Positions 8,010-16,225 of a DNA stretch of 64,000 nt are shown piece by piece; position 1 is the stretch's first letter; every line of letters begins with the position of its first letter. This DNA is from Pseudaminobacter sp040045035 (lineage in GTDB: Bacteria; Pseudomonadota; Alphaproteobacteria; Rhizobiales; Rhizobiaceae): NCBI RefSeq assembly GCF_040045035.1, contig NZ_JBDZDS010000003.1:186001-250000 (forward strand), written 5' to 3'. The notes under the pieces are model-generated. The model ran no database searches, was not told where the DNA came from, and saw nothing but the letters and a program-made list of their open reading frames with translations. The position numbers and the translations under genes are program-made.

Positions 8010-8124
8010 ATAAAAAAAGAGCCGCTGGAAAGCGGCTCTCAGGAGTTAACAGGGAGGCGTCAAACGAAGTGGCTCCAGCCACTCGGTAAGAATCCAGATC
8101 ACTGGACCTCCACAGTAAACACTC
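8010..8124 (-). ncRNA. Candidate trans-acting small RNA with three hairpins
   Basis: On the minus strand the stretch folds into TCCAG-TGAT-CTGGA, then AGTGGC-TGGA-GCCACT, then an unpaired linker with CCTCCC, and ends in a strong Rho-independent terminator. That architecture (two hairpins, exposed anti-Shine-Dalgarno CU-rich linker, 3' terminator) is typical of the alphaproteobacterial alpha-r sRNA families, though I cannot assign a family. No reading frame or ribosome site is seen. A promoter-like pair CTTGTT-N17-TACGAG precedes it (8129-8157), with a perfect CtrA box in the spacer. The 5' end is approximate. Confidence 0.55.
8012..8038 (-). terminator. Rho-independent terminator of the candidate sRNA
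   Basis: GAGCCGCT-TTCC-AGCGGCTC is a perfect 8-bp stem with a four-base loop, followed on the minus strand by seven T. The nearest upstream coding gene ends 158 bases earlier, so the terminator most likely belongs to a short transcript starting between them. Confidence 0.8.
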
Positions 8125-8131
8125 GTAATGC

Positions 8132-8147
8132 TTAACGGCGGGTTAAC
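8132..8147. promoter_or_regulatory. Perfect CtrA box in the sRNA promoter
   Basis: TTAA-CGGCGGG-TTAAC is an exact full CtrA site and differs from the site upstream of rcdA by one base in the spacer. It lies within the putative -35/-10 spacer of the sRNA, a position that would favour repression if CtrA binds. Confidence 0.6.
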
Positions 8148-8195
8148 AAGCCGGCGATTTCCGGCCCATCTGTTTCAAAAAGGGACGCCCCACCC

Positions 8196-8597
8196 TCATT
8201 CCGCTGGGGCAGGCTGGACCTGGTAGACGCGGGTTGCCGGTATCGCGATCCAGGCGAACAGCAGCATGCCTGCGAAGAAGCCGAACGAGCCCAGCGCCAC
8301 CAGCGGCTCGATGGAAGCATTGCCGGCCAGCAGGAAGAAGAGCCCCACCACCAGGGCGATGCCGCTGACGGCCGTCAGCCAGAAATGCACCGGCGCGAGA
8401 CTCGACGCGCGGGCCGCCGGGAAGAGATGGTAGAAGAAGGCGAACACCGACGACATCAGCCAGCCTGCCACCATGACGTGCGCATGCACCGGCATTTGCG
8501 TATGATCCTGGCTGATCGACATGACCAGCCCAAGCAGCATGCCGCAGATCGCGTAGGCGATCGCAAGCAAGAAAAAGTTGCGTGATACCCCCTGCAT
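8196..8597 (-). CDS. Small membrane protein related to heme-copper oxidase subunit I
   Basis: A 133-residue integral membrane protein with four predicted membrane helices (about residues 7-28, 38-60, 68-92 and 98-119). The segment HAHVMVAGWLMSSVFAFFYH resembles the helix of oxidase subunit I (CcoN/NorB type) that carries a heme-ligand histidine, but the other helices and metal sites of a full oxidase are absent. Rhizobia carry such short relatives of unknown role. The initiation context is poor and no redox operon is nearby. It may be a heme-binding or accessory protein. Confidence 0.6.
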   Translation of the reverse strand: MQGVSRNFFLLAIAYAICGMLLGLVMSISQDHTQMPVHAHVMVAGWLMSSVFAFFYHLFPAARASSLAPVHFWLTAVSGIALVVGLFFLLAGNASIEPLVALGSFGFFAGMLLFAWIAIPATRVYQVQPAPAE

Positions 8598-8780
8598 TGT
8601 CGTTCCCCTCCAAGTTCCCCGAAAATCCCGAGGGCCATCCCTCAGGCGACCCTAAATTAGCACGGCCGAAGATGGTCGAACAGGGAGCCGACGGGCGTTC
8701 GCACCGGCTTCTTGGGGAGGCTGCCGGATGGCCTTCGGCTCGCCCGCGGCATGAGGCGGACTGACACCAGCGCAGTCGCG

Positions 8781-10421
8781 TCAACGGGGCTTGGTCATCT
8801 CCCGCAGCCGGAACTTCTGGATCTTTCCGGTCGAGGTCTTGGGGATCTCCGCGAAGATGATCGCCTTCGGCACCTTGAAACGGGCAAGCAGCGTGCGGCA
8901 ATGGGCGATGATCTCCTCCTCGGTGGCGCTGCGGCCGGGCTTCAGCTCGACATAGGCCACAGGCGTCTCGCCCCATTTCTCGTCAGGCCGGGCGACGACC
9001 CCGCAAGAGGCGACAGCCGGGTGCCTGTAGAGGGCGTCCTCGACCTCGATGGAGGAGATGTTCTCGCCGCCCGAGATGATGATGTCCTTGGAGCGGTCCT
9101 TGAGCTGGATGTAGCCGTCGGGATGCATGACGCCGAGGTCGCCCGAATGGAACCAGCCGCCGGCAAAGGCCTCGTCGCTGGCGGGCCGGTTCTTCAGATA
9201 GCCCTTCATGACGATGTTGCCGCGGAACATGACCTCGCCGATGGTGGTGCCGTCGGCCGGCGTTTGCTCCATCGTCTGCGGGTCCATTACCGCCAGCCCC
9301 TCGAGGGCGGCGTAGCGCACGCCCTGGCGGGCCTTTTTCGCCGTCCGCTCCGCAGGCTGCAGGGCGTCCCACTCGCCGTGCCATTCATTGACCACGGCCG
9401 GGCCGTAGGTCTCGGTCAGGCCATAGAGGTGGGTGACGGCGAAACCGGCGTCCGCCATGCCGGCAAGCACCGCCTCGGGCGGCGGGGCGGCGGCGGTGTT
9501 GAAGGTGACGGTCTGCGGAAAGTCGCGCTTTTCCTCGTCCTTAGCGTTGATCAGCGTCGACATGACGATGGGCGCGCCGCACAGATGCGTCACGCCATGG
9601 TCGGCAATGGCGTCGTACATGGACTTGGCGCGCACCCAGCGCAGGCAGACATGGGTGCCGGCCTGAACCGCCAGCGTCCAGGGGAAGCACCAGCCGTTGC
9701 AGTGGAACATCGGCAGCGTCCAGAGATAGACCGGATGCTTGCCCATGCCGGCATGGATGGTGTTGGTGTAAGCCATCAGCGCCGCACCCCGGTGATGGTA
9801 GACGACGCCCTTTGGATTGCCGGTGGTGCCGGACGTGTAGTTGAGGGCTATGGCATCCCACTCGTCGTCGGGCATCGACCAGGCGAAGTCCGGGTCGCCG
9901 GAAGCGACGAAATCCTCGTAGTCGAGCGTGCCGATGCGCTCACCCTTCGGATATGGGGCGTCCTCGGCATAATCGGGATCGTCGTAATCGATGACCAGCG
10001 GCCGCACCTTGGCCAAGGCCAGCGCATCCTTCATCACCGCCGAGAATTCGCGGTCAACGATGACGAGCTTGCTCTCGGCGTGGTCGAGCTGGAAGGCGAT
10101 GATGGCCGCATCCAGCCGCGTGTTGAGCGAATGCAGCACCGCCTTGACCATCGGCACGCCGAAATGCGCCTCCAGCATGGGCGGCGTGTTGGAGAGCATG
10201 ACCGTCACCGTGTCGCCCTTGCCGATACCCTGCGCGGCCAGCGCCGAGGCGAGCTGGCGCGAGCGTCGCCAGAATTCGCGATAGGTCACGTGCCTGGAGC
10301 CGTGGATGACGGCGACGTGGTCGGGATAGGTGACGGCCGCCCGCTCGAGATAGGTCAGCGGCGTCAGCGGCTGGTGGTTGGCTGGATTGCGGTCAAGTCC
10401 GCTGTCGTAGATGCTGGCCAT
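8781..10421 (-). CDS. AMP-forming acyl-CoA synthetase
   Basis: A 546-residue adenylate-forming ligase that activates a carboxylic acid with ATP and CoA. The ATP-binding motif YTSGTTGNPKG is at residues 195-205, HLYGLTETYGP is motif A5, HSGDLGVMHPDGY motif A7, and the catalytic lysine is in PKTSTGKIQKF near the C-terminus. Overall pattern and length fit medium-chain fatty acyl-CoA ligases (AlkK-like), so fatty or aromatic acid activation is likely. It stands alone on the minus strand, about 100 bases from an OpgC-like gene. Confidence 0.87.
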   Translation of the reverse strand: MASIYDSGLDRNPANHQPLTPLTYLERAAVTYPDHVAVIHGSRHVTYREFWRRSRQLASALAAQGIGKGDTVTVMLSNTPPMLEAHFGVPMVKAVLHSLNTRLDAAIIAFQLDHAESKLVIVDREFSAVMKDALALAKVRPLVIDYDDPDYAEDAPYPKGERIGTLDYEDFVASGDPDFAWSMPDDEWDAIALNYTSGTTGNPKGVVYHHRGAALMAYTNTIHAGMGKHPVYLWTLPMFHCNGWCFPWTLAVQAGTHVCLRWVRAKSMYDAIADHGVTHLCGAPIVMSTLINAKDEEKRDFPQTVTFNTAAAPPPEAVLAGMADAGFAVTHLYGLTETYGPAVVNEWHGEWDALQPAERTAKKARQGVRYAALEGLAVMDPQTMEQTPADGTTIGEVMFRGNIVMKGYLKNRPASDEAFAGGWFHSGDLGVMHPDGYIQLKDRSKDIIISGGENISSIEVEDALYRHPAVASCGVVARPDEKWGETPVAYVELKPGRSATEEEIIAHCRTLLARFKVPKAIIFAEIPKTSTGKIQKFRLREMTKPR

Positions 10422-10541
10422 GAAGACCCCCGAGAGCGATGAACTCCGGAGACTTTAGCGGGAGCGCCCGGCCGCGTCATCAGGATTGAGGCCGCTTGCG
10501 GCAATGCAGCCGGCAAGCGCCGTCAGGTCACCTGGGACCGC

Positions 10542-11741
10542 CTACCGCTCGGGCGACCGGACGGCGGCCACGGCAGGAACCTTGCCGGCCATCGGCCGCG
10601 ACCCGGCCGCTCGCGCCGCCTCGGTCGACGGCTCCGGCTTGCGGCCGCCCCAGCCGATCCTGGGGAGCCAGTCGAGATAGTAGGCCAGCGCGAACTGCAG
10701 CGCGATGCCGGTCGAGATAAGCACCGTGTCGTAGAGCAGGCCGCCCGGGCTGACGGTCTTCATCACCTGGCCGATCATCGCCAGCAGCGTGCCGGCGACG
10801 AAGACCGGCAGCGAATGCCGGCCGAGGATGGCCAGCGGGTTGTCGGAACGCGTGCGCGCCAGATTCGAGAGGGCCGGGATGACCGCGATGAGATAGGCGA
10901 GCGCCAGCACATGGGCCAGGCGCGGCAGCGACAGGAAGGTCTTGTTGAAGCCCGTCAGGACGGCGGGCAGGCCGAACGAAATGTCGACGCCCCACAGGGG
11001 AACGCGCACCCAGGCGAGCGCCAGCAGCGTATAGGCAGCCGCGATGCCGGCGAGCCAGGGCTTGAACGGGATTTCGCCACCGCGCTTGACATGCATCATC
11101 GCGGCGAAGCCGATGACGAACAGGAACTGCCAGGACAAGGGGTTGAGGAACCAGTAGCCGGGCGTCGGGAAATTGAACGGCGCGATCTCGTAGATGCCCA
11201 CGACGAGCCACAGCAGGCCGGAGACCGCGACCGTCAGGCGCAGGCTGACGCTGGCGAGCAGCAGGAACAGTGGCAGCATGAGAAGCACGACGGCATACAT
11301 CGACAGGATGTTGTTGTAGCCGAGCTGGTGGCCGAGCGTGGCGATGCCGAACAGCGCCCGCGGCGTGTCCTCGACGACGGTCTGGATGTTGATGACGGTA
11401 AGCAGATCGGGGCGCGCGAAATAGACCGCGGCACCAGCGAAGATCGCCAGCGTCGCCACCGTGGTCATGACGTGGGTGACGTAGAGCACGCCGGCGCGCC
11501 GCCAGGCCTTCAGCGTCATCAGCAGGCGGCTGCCCGGCTTGAACTTGGTGCCATAGGCCAGCCCTATAGCAACACCAGAGATCAGCACGAAGGCCTCGGC
11601 CGAATCCGAGAAGCCGAAATTCTTGTGCGTGATGTACTCGTAGACCGTGCCGGGCACGTGATTGATGAAGATCGTCAGCAGCGCCAGCGCGCGGAACACG
11701 TCGATGCGGGTGTCCCGCTGGGATGGTGCTGATGTGGTCAT
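10542..11741 (-). CDS. OpgC-domain integral membrane protein
   Basis: A 399-residue inner-membrane protein with about ten hydrophobic helices, matching the OpgC family of acyltransferase-like proteins. It opens with RIDVFRALALLTIFINHVPG, the usual first helix holding the catalytic-type histidine of this superfamily. OpgC adds succinyl groups to osmoregulated periplasmic glucans in Rhodobacter; rhizobial homologues modify cyclic glucans. I start it at ATG 11741; the frame extends to 11969 without a ribosome site. The C-terminal 35 residues are a soluble, alanine- and proline-rich tail. Confidence 0.8.
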   Translation of the reverse strand: MTTSAPSQRDTRIDVFRALALLTIFINHVPGTVYEYITHKNFGFSDSAEAFVLISGVAIGLAYGTKFKPGSRLLMTLKAWRRAGVLYVTHVMTTVATLAIFAGAAVYFARPDLLTVINIQTVVEDTPRALFGIATLGHQLGYNNILSMYAVVLLMLPLFLLLASVSLRLTVAVSGLLWLVVGIYEIAPFNFPTPGYWFLNPLSWQFLFVIGFAAMMHVKRGGEIPFKPWLAGIAAAYTLLALAWVRVPLWGVDISFGLPAVLTGFNKTFLSLPRLAHVLALAYLIAVIPALSNLARTRSDNPLAILGRHSLPVFVAGTLLAMIGQVMKTVSPGGLLYDTVLISTGIALQFALAYYLDWLPRIGWGGRKPEPSTEAARAAGSRPMAGKVPAVAAVRSPER

Positions 11742-12004
11742 GCCGCCATGAAACCCGATACGCATTGCAAATGTCGACAGCCCGACGCCGGTGGCGCGTG
11801 CATGCCATGTCGGGCCGTGCTGTAAGGCGGAGCAACGCAGATAAGAAGCGCAAGTTCGGCCTAACACCCTCAAAAAATGTTTTGCAAGTGAAACAATCGT
11901 CGCGCCCAGGGGGCCGAACGGCAAAGCTATCCAAGCCGCTCGTCTTCCTCTATGCCAAAATCCAACCATGATCGCCCTGCATGGGGCATAAACACTGGAA
12001 CGCC

Positions 12005-12679
12005 ATGATGACCGACGCCACCCCGCCCAATCGCTGCCGCATCGTGCTGATCGCTCCGGCCGGAGAGACGCCGGCCGATTTCGAAAGCCGGCTGCGCCAG
12101 GCTATCGCCGGCGGCGACATCGCCTCGCTCATCCTGCCGGCCTACGACCGGGACGAAGCCGCCTTCCAGGCCTTTGCCGCACGGATCGTTCCGGTGGCGC
12201 AGGCGGCGGGCATCGCCGCAATCATCGCCGAGGACACGCGCATCGCCGGGCGGGTGGGCGCCGACGGCATCCACCTGGAATACGGACGCGAAGAGCTGGA
12301 AGAAGCGATCGAGCGTCACCAGGCGAAGATGATGGTGGGCGCCGGCGGCGCCAAGACGCGCGACGACGCGCTCGAACTCGGCGAGGCGCGGCCCGACTAT
12401 ATGTTCTTCGGCCGCTTCGGCTACGACACCAAGCCGGAGCCGCACAACCGCAACCTGGCGCTCGGGCGCTGGTGGGCGGAGATGATCGAGATCCCCTGCA
12501 TCGTGATGGCAGGCTCCGACATCGCCTCGGTCGAGGTGGTGGCCGCTACCGGCGCCGATTTCGTGGCGCTGTCGAGCGCGGTTTTCGGTGACGGCGTCGA
12601 CCCCGAGCAGGCGATAGCCCGGGCCAATGCCATTCTCGACGACACCGCGCCGCGCTTCGATTTCCGCGAATCCGAATAG
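12005..12679 (+). CDS. Thiamine phosphate synthase-like protein (ThiE/TenI fold)
   Basis: A 224-residue TIM-barrel protein of the ThiE/TenI family. Barrel strands are visible as AAIIAEDTRIAGRVGADGIH, MMVGAGGAKTRDDALELG, PDYMFFGRFG and FVALSSAVFG. ThiE joins the pyrimidine and thiazole halves of thiamine phosphate; rhizobial genomes have a second, divergent copy of uncertain activity, and this one lacks neighbours from the thiamine pathway. The ATG pair at 12005/12008 is preferred over 11981. It runs directly into the Sel1 gene 13 bases downstream. Confidence 0.7.
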   Translation: MMTDATPPNRCRIVLIAPAGETPADFESRLRQAIAGGDIASLILPAYDRDEAAFQAFAARIVPVAQAAGIAAIIAEDTRIAGRVGADGIHLEYGREELEEAIERHQAKMMVGAGGAKTRDDALELGEARPDYMFFGRFGYDTKPEPHNRNLALGRWWAEMIEIPCIVMAGSDIASVEVVAATGADFVALSSAVFGDGVDPEQAIARANAILDDTAPRFDFRESE

Positions 12680-12692
12680 CTGAGGGACAGTC

Positions 12693-13763
12693 GTGACGGC
12701 TTCGAGAAACTCCCGTTCCGCGCTTTTGATGGCGCTGACGCTGGCGCTGGTTCCGACCGTGGCGATGGCCGCGGGAGGCGCAGCCGCGCCGGCCGAACCG
12801 AAGCCGCTGCCCACGACGACGCCGGCGCCAAAGGACATGACGCCGCTGCCGGCCCCAACCGACGCGATCGACCCGCAGCGCTTTGGAGCCGGCAAGGCCA
12901 CCGGCGGCGAGCCCGACCAGGACCGCTTCGGCGGCGCCAAGACCGACCCGGCCTACGGCGCCTACCAGCGCGGCCTCTACAAGACCGCCTACAATCTGGC
13001 GCTGGCGCGCGCGGAAGCCGGGGACGCGGCTGCGCAGACGCTGGTCGCCGAGATCCTAGCGCGCGGCCTTGGCGTGGGGCGCGACGGCAAGGCGGCAGCC
13101 AAGTGGTATGGCCTGGCTGCTGAGCAGGGCGTTCCCGAAGCCCAGTTCCAGTATGCGCTGCTGCTGCTCGACGGCAGCCTGGTCGAGAAGGACCCCAAGG
13201 CCGCCTTCGCGCTGATGCAGTCGGCGGCCGAGGGCGGAAACCCGCTGGCGCAGTTCAATTTCGCGCAGATGCTGGTCGAGCGCGATGCGGGCGCCAAGGG
13301 GCTCGAGGATGCGGCCGTCTATTACGAGCGCGCGGCCCAAGCCGGAGTTGCCGACGCGCAATACGCAATGTCGCAGCTCTACGCCAATGGCGCCGGCGGC
13401 AAGAAGCAGGACGACGTCGAGGCGCGGCGCTGGCTGCTGCTGGCAGCACAGCAGGGCTACGACACCGCGCAGCTCGATCTCGCCACCTGGATGGTGAGCG
13501 GGCGCGGCGGCCCCCGCGAGGAGAAGGAAGGCTTTTCCTGGATGCTGCGCGCGGCCAGCGGCGGCAATGTCGCGGCACAGAACCGGCTCGCCAAGCTTTA
13601 CTGGAACGGGCTGGGCACCGATCCCGATCTGATCAGCGCGGCCGCCTGGTACATACTGGCGCGGCGCGCGGGGCTGACCGACCCAGTGATGGACGGCTTC
13701 CTCGACGGCCTCGCCGAGGACGAGATGAAACAGGCGCTGTACAAAGCCAACCGGCTGCGCTGA
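12693..13763 (+). CDS. Exported Sel1-repeat protein
   Basis: A 356-residue periplasmic protein starting with GTG behind GAGGGACA. Residues 1-26 are a signal peptide ending in VAMAAG, then a proline-rich linker to about residue 80, then six or more Sel1 (TPR-like) repeats with the AAKWYGLAAEQGVPEAQ-type pattern. Such solenoids are protein-interaction platforms; rhizobial ExoR-type Sel1 proteins regulate signalling, but this one lacks features to assign it. The 13-base gap suggests co-transcription with the ThiE-like gene. Confidence 0.8.
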   Translation: MTASRNSRSALLMALTLALVPTVAMAAGGAAAPAEPKPLPTTTPAPKDMTPLPAPTDAIDPQRFGAGKATGGEPDQDRFGGAKTDPAYGAYQRGLYKTAYNLALARAEAGDAAAQTLVAEILARGLGVGRDGKAAAKWYGLAAEQGVPEAQFQYALLLLDGSLVEKDPKAAFALMQSAAEGGNPLAQFNFAQMLVERDAGAKGLEDAAVYYERAAQAGVADAQYAMSQLYANGAGGKKQDDVEARRWLLLAAQQGYDTAQLDLATWMVSGRGGPREEKEGFSWMLRAASGGNVAAQNRLAKLYWNGLGTDPDLISAAAWYILARRAGLTDPVMDGFLDGLAEDEMKQALYKANRLR

Positions 13764-13901
13764 ACACGCCGAATTAAGATCAAAAACGCGCCGGTGAGCG
13801 CGCCGGTTTTGTGCCTGTCTCTTGCCTCTCCCCACAAATTGTGGTCTTGGAAGCGCCGAAACCGCCGATCGGGCGGGCAAACTTTCCGGAACAGTGCACC
13901 A

Positions 13902-14468
13902 ATGGCCAAGATCAACGGCAATGAAATCCGTCCCGGCAACGTCATCGAGCATGACGGCGGTCTCTGGGTAGCGGTCAAGACGAACCACGTGAAGCCCGGC
14001 AAGGGCGGTGCCTACAATCAGGTCGAATTGAAGAACCTGATCAACGGCACCAAGCTCAACGAGCGCTTCCGCTCGGCCGAGACGGTCGAGAAGGTGCGCC
14101 TTGAGCAGAAGGACTTCTCCTTCCTCTACGAACAGGGCGAATCGCTGGTGTTCATGGACACCGAGAGCTACGAACAGCTCGAGCTCAACAAGGACTTCGT
14201 CGGCGAGCGCGCCGCCTTCCTGCAGGACGGCATGATGGTGACCGTGGAGCTCTACGAGGAAAAGCCGATCGGCATCGCGCTGCCCGACCAGGTGACGCTG
14301 ACGATCACCGAAGCCGACCCGGTGGTGAAGGGCCAGACGGCCGCTTCTTCCTACAAGCCGGCAGTGCTCGAGAACGGCATCCGCGTTCTGGTTCCTCCCT
14401 TCATCGCGTCCGGCGAGCGCATCATCGTCGACACCAACGAAATCACCTACATCCGCCGCGCAGACTAA
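13902..14468 (+). CDS. efp: Translation elongation factor P
   Basis: A 188-residue EF-P that rescues ribosomes stalled at polyproline motifs. The KOW-like domain begins at MAKINGNEIRPGNVIEHDGG; the loop residue modified in many bacteria is K34 in KPGKGGAYNQ. OB domains II and III follow, ending in ERIIVDTNEITYIRRAD. The ATG at 13902 is the family start; the frame is open to 13794. The gene precedes an inositol monophosphatase by 24 bases, a common rhizobial pair. The proline-rich TolA in this window is a plausible client. Confidence 0.96.
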   Translation: MAKINGNEIRPGNVIEHDGGLWVAVKTNHVKPGKGGAYNQVELKNLINGTKLNERFRSAETVEKVRLEQKDFSFLYEQGESLVFMDTESYEQLELNKDFVGERAAFLQDGMMVTVELYEEKPIGIALPDQVTLTITEADPVVKGQTAASSYKPAVLENGIRVLVPPFIASGERIIVDTNEITYIRRAD

Positions 14469-14492
14469 GCGCGGTTTCTGGAGTTTCCCAAA

Positions 14493-15293
14493 ATGGCGCG
14501 TTCAGCGATCCTCAATGTCATGGTTCAGGCCGCCATGAAGGCCGGGCGTTCGCTGGCGCGCGATTTCGGCGAGGTGCAGAACCTCCAGGTCTCGCTCAAA
14601 GGCCCCGGCGACTACGTCAGCCAGGCCGACCGCAAGGCCGAGGAGATCATCTACACCGAGTTGTCGCGGGCGCGGCCCGGCTACTCCTTCCTGATGGAAG
14701 AGCGTGGCGTCGTCCACGGCGAGGACGACCAGCATCGCTGGATCGTCGACCCGCTCGACGGCACCACCAACTTCCTGCACGGCCTGCCGATGTTCTCGAT
14801 CTCGATCGCGCTCGAGCGTCAGGGCCAGCTCGTGGCCGGTGTGATCTACAACCCGGCGATGGACGAGCTCTACACGGCCGAGCGCGGCGGCGGCGCCTTC
14901 CTCAACGACCGCCGCTTGCGGGTAGCCGCCCGCAACAAGCTCACCGATTGCGTCATCGGCACCGGCATCCCGCATCTGGGCCGCGGCCACCATGGCAATT
15001 TCCTGCTCGAGCTGCGCAACGTCATGGGCGAGACCGCCGGCATCCGCCGCATCGGCTCGGCCGCGCTCGACCTCGCCTATGTCGCCGCGGGCCGTCTGGA
15101 CGGGTTCTGGGAAGAGCCCCTGGCGCCCTGGGACATGGCGGCCGGCATCCTGATGATCCGCGAGGCAGGCGGCTTCGTCTCCGACAAGCACGGCGGCTCG
15201 AGCATGCTCGACAACGGCACCATCGTGGCCGGCAACGAGCTGATCCACCGCGCGCTGCTGAAGACATTGAAGAAGCCGGTGACCTCGCGCTGA
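14493..15293 (+). CDS. suhB: Inositol monophosphatase family protein
   Basis: A 266-residue magnesium-dependent, lithium-sensitive-type phosphatase. Metal ligands are E70 in MEERG, then D86 and D89 in WIVDPLDGTTNF, and a late aspartate in APWDMAAGILMIREAGG. It hydrolyses inositol-1-phosphate or related sugar phosphates; the Escherichia coli orthologue SuhB also binds the transcription machinery. Distance to efp supports one transcript. Confidence 0.88.
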   Translation: MARSAILNVMVQAAMKAGRSLARDFGEVQNLQVSLKGPGDYVSQADRKAEEIIYTELSRARPGYSFLMEERGVVHGEDDQHRWIVDPLDGTTNFLHGLPMFSISIALERQGQLVAGVIYNPAMDELYTAERGGGAFLNDRRLRVAARNKLTDCVIGTGIPHLGRGHHGNFLLELRNVMGETAGIRRIGSAALDLAYVAAGRLDGFWEEPLAPWDMAAGILMIREAGGFVSDKHGGSSMLDNGTIVAGNELIHRALLKTLKKPVTSR

Positions 15294-15377
15294 GCAGGTC
15301 CAAGCGCGACGTGCCGGCGCATCCGGCACGCATAATGCCTTGAAAAAGTCCAAGGCCGACAGGCATAGTCGGCCATC

Positions 15378-16082
15378 ATGGAAGCCGAACCCGAACCGGG
15401 CCAGCACCTGACTGCCGTTGCCGGCGCGTCCGTTGGAGGACGCTTCCACTATTCGCGCGCCGAGCTGATCGCCGACGGCATCGTTCACGCGGTCGGCATC
15501 GTGCTGGCGATCGCGGCCGGTTCGGCCATGCTCGCGCTGGCGGCCTTCCACACCAGGCCCGGCGAATATGCCGCCGCGATCTCCTACGTCGTTTCGCTGC
15601 TGGCGGTGCTGTCGATCTCGCTCACCTACAATCTGTGGCCGGTCTCGCCGGTAAAGTGGATTCTGCGCCGCATCGACCACGCCGCTATCTTCCTTCTCAT
15701 CGCCGCCACCTACACGCCGTTTCTCACCCAGCTTGCCGACACGGGCCTTGCTGCCCGTATGATCGGGCTGGTCTGGTCGGCGGCGGCCGTCGGCATTGCC
15801 TTGAAAATGTTCTTCCCCGGCCGGTTCGACCGCCTGGCCGTCTTATTCTATCTCGCCATCGGCTGGAGCGGCGTGATGGTGGCACAGACCGTGCTTGAAA
15901 CGCTGCCGCCGGTGACGCTCGGCCTGCTGTTGGCCGGCGGCATCGTCTATTCCTGCGGCGTGGTGTTCTTCGCCTGGCAAAGCCTGCGCTTCCAGAACGC
16001 GGTCTGGCACGGCTTCGTGGTGACGGGCGCTGGCCTGCATTTCGCCGCGCTCATCGACTGCCTGGTGGTCAACCGGCTGTAG
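15378..16082 (+). CDS. Hemolysin III/PAQR family membrane protein
   Basis: A 234-residue protein with seven membrane helices of the hemolysin III (YqfA, PAQR-like) family. The hallmark ligands of the family's zinc-like site are visible: a histidine in IADGIVHAVG early, RIDHAAIFLLIAATYTPF in the middle and VWHGFVVTGAGLHFAAL near the end. Function in Gram-negative bacteria is mostly unknown (membrane lipid homeostasis is proposed for relatives). No operon partner is obvious. Confidence 0.85.
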   Translation: MEAEPEPGQHLTAVAGASVGGRFHYSRAELIADGIVHAVGIVLAIAAGSAMLALAAFHTRPGEYAAAISYVVSLLAVLSISLTYNLWPVSPVKWILRRIDHAAIFLLIAATYTPFLTQLADTGLAARMIGLVWSAAAVGIALKMFFPGRFDRLAVLFYLAIGWSGVMVAQTVLETLPPVTLGLLLAGGIVYSCGVVFFAWQSLRFQNAVWHGFVVTGAGLHFAALIDCLVVNRL

Positions 16083-16225
16083 GTCGATCCGGCCCCGGCT
16101 GGTGCTAAGTTTCGCTTGTTGGTCGGCTAGGCCAGTAAGCGTCTTTCAATTTCGTCACATTTCCGTTTAGAGTCGAGGGCAGTTTGGCGCATGCGCGCGA
16201 GGCGCATCGGACAAGCGGGGTACGA

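Noticed and set aside
13780..13812. Terminator between the Sel1 gene and efp
   Set aside because: The CGCGCCGGT units are direct repeats; only a five-pair CGCGC/GCGCG stem can form and the T run is offset, so I do not call it.
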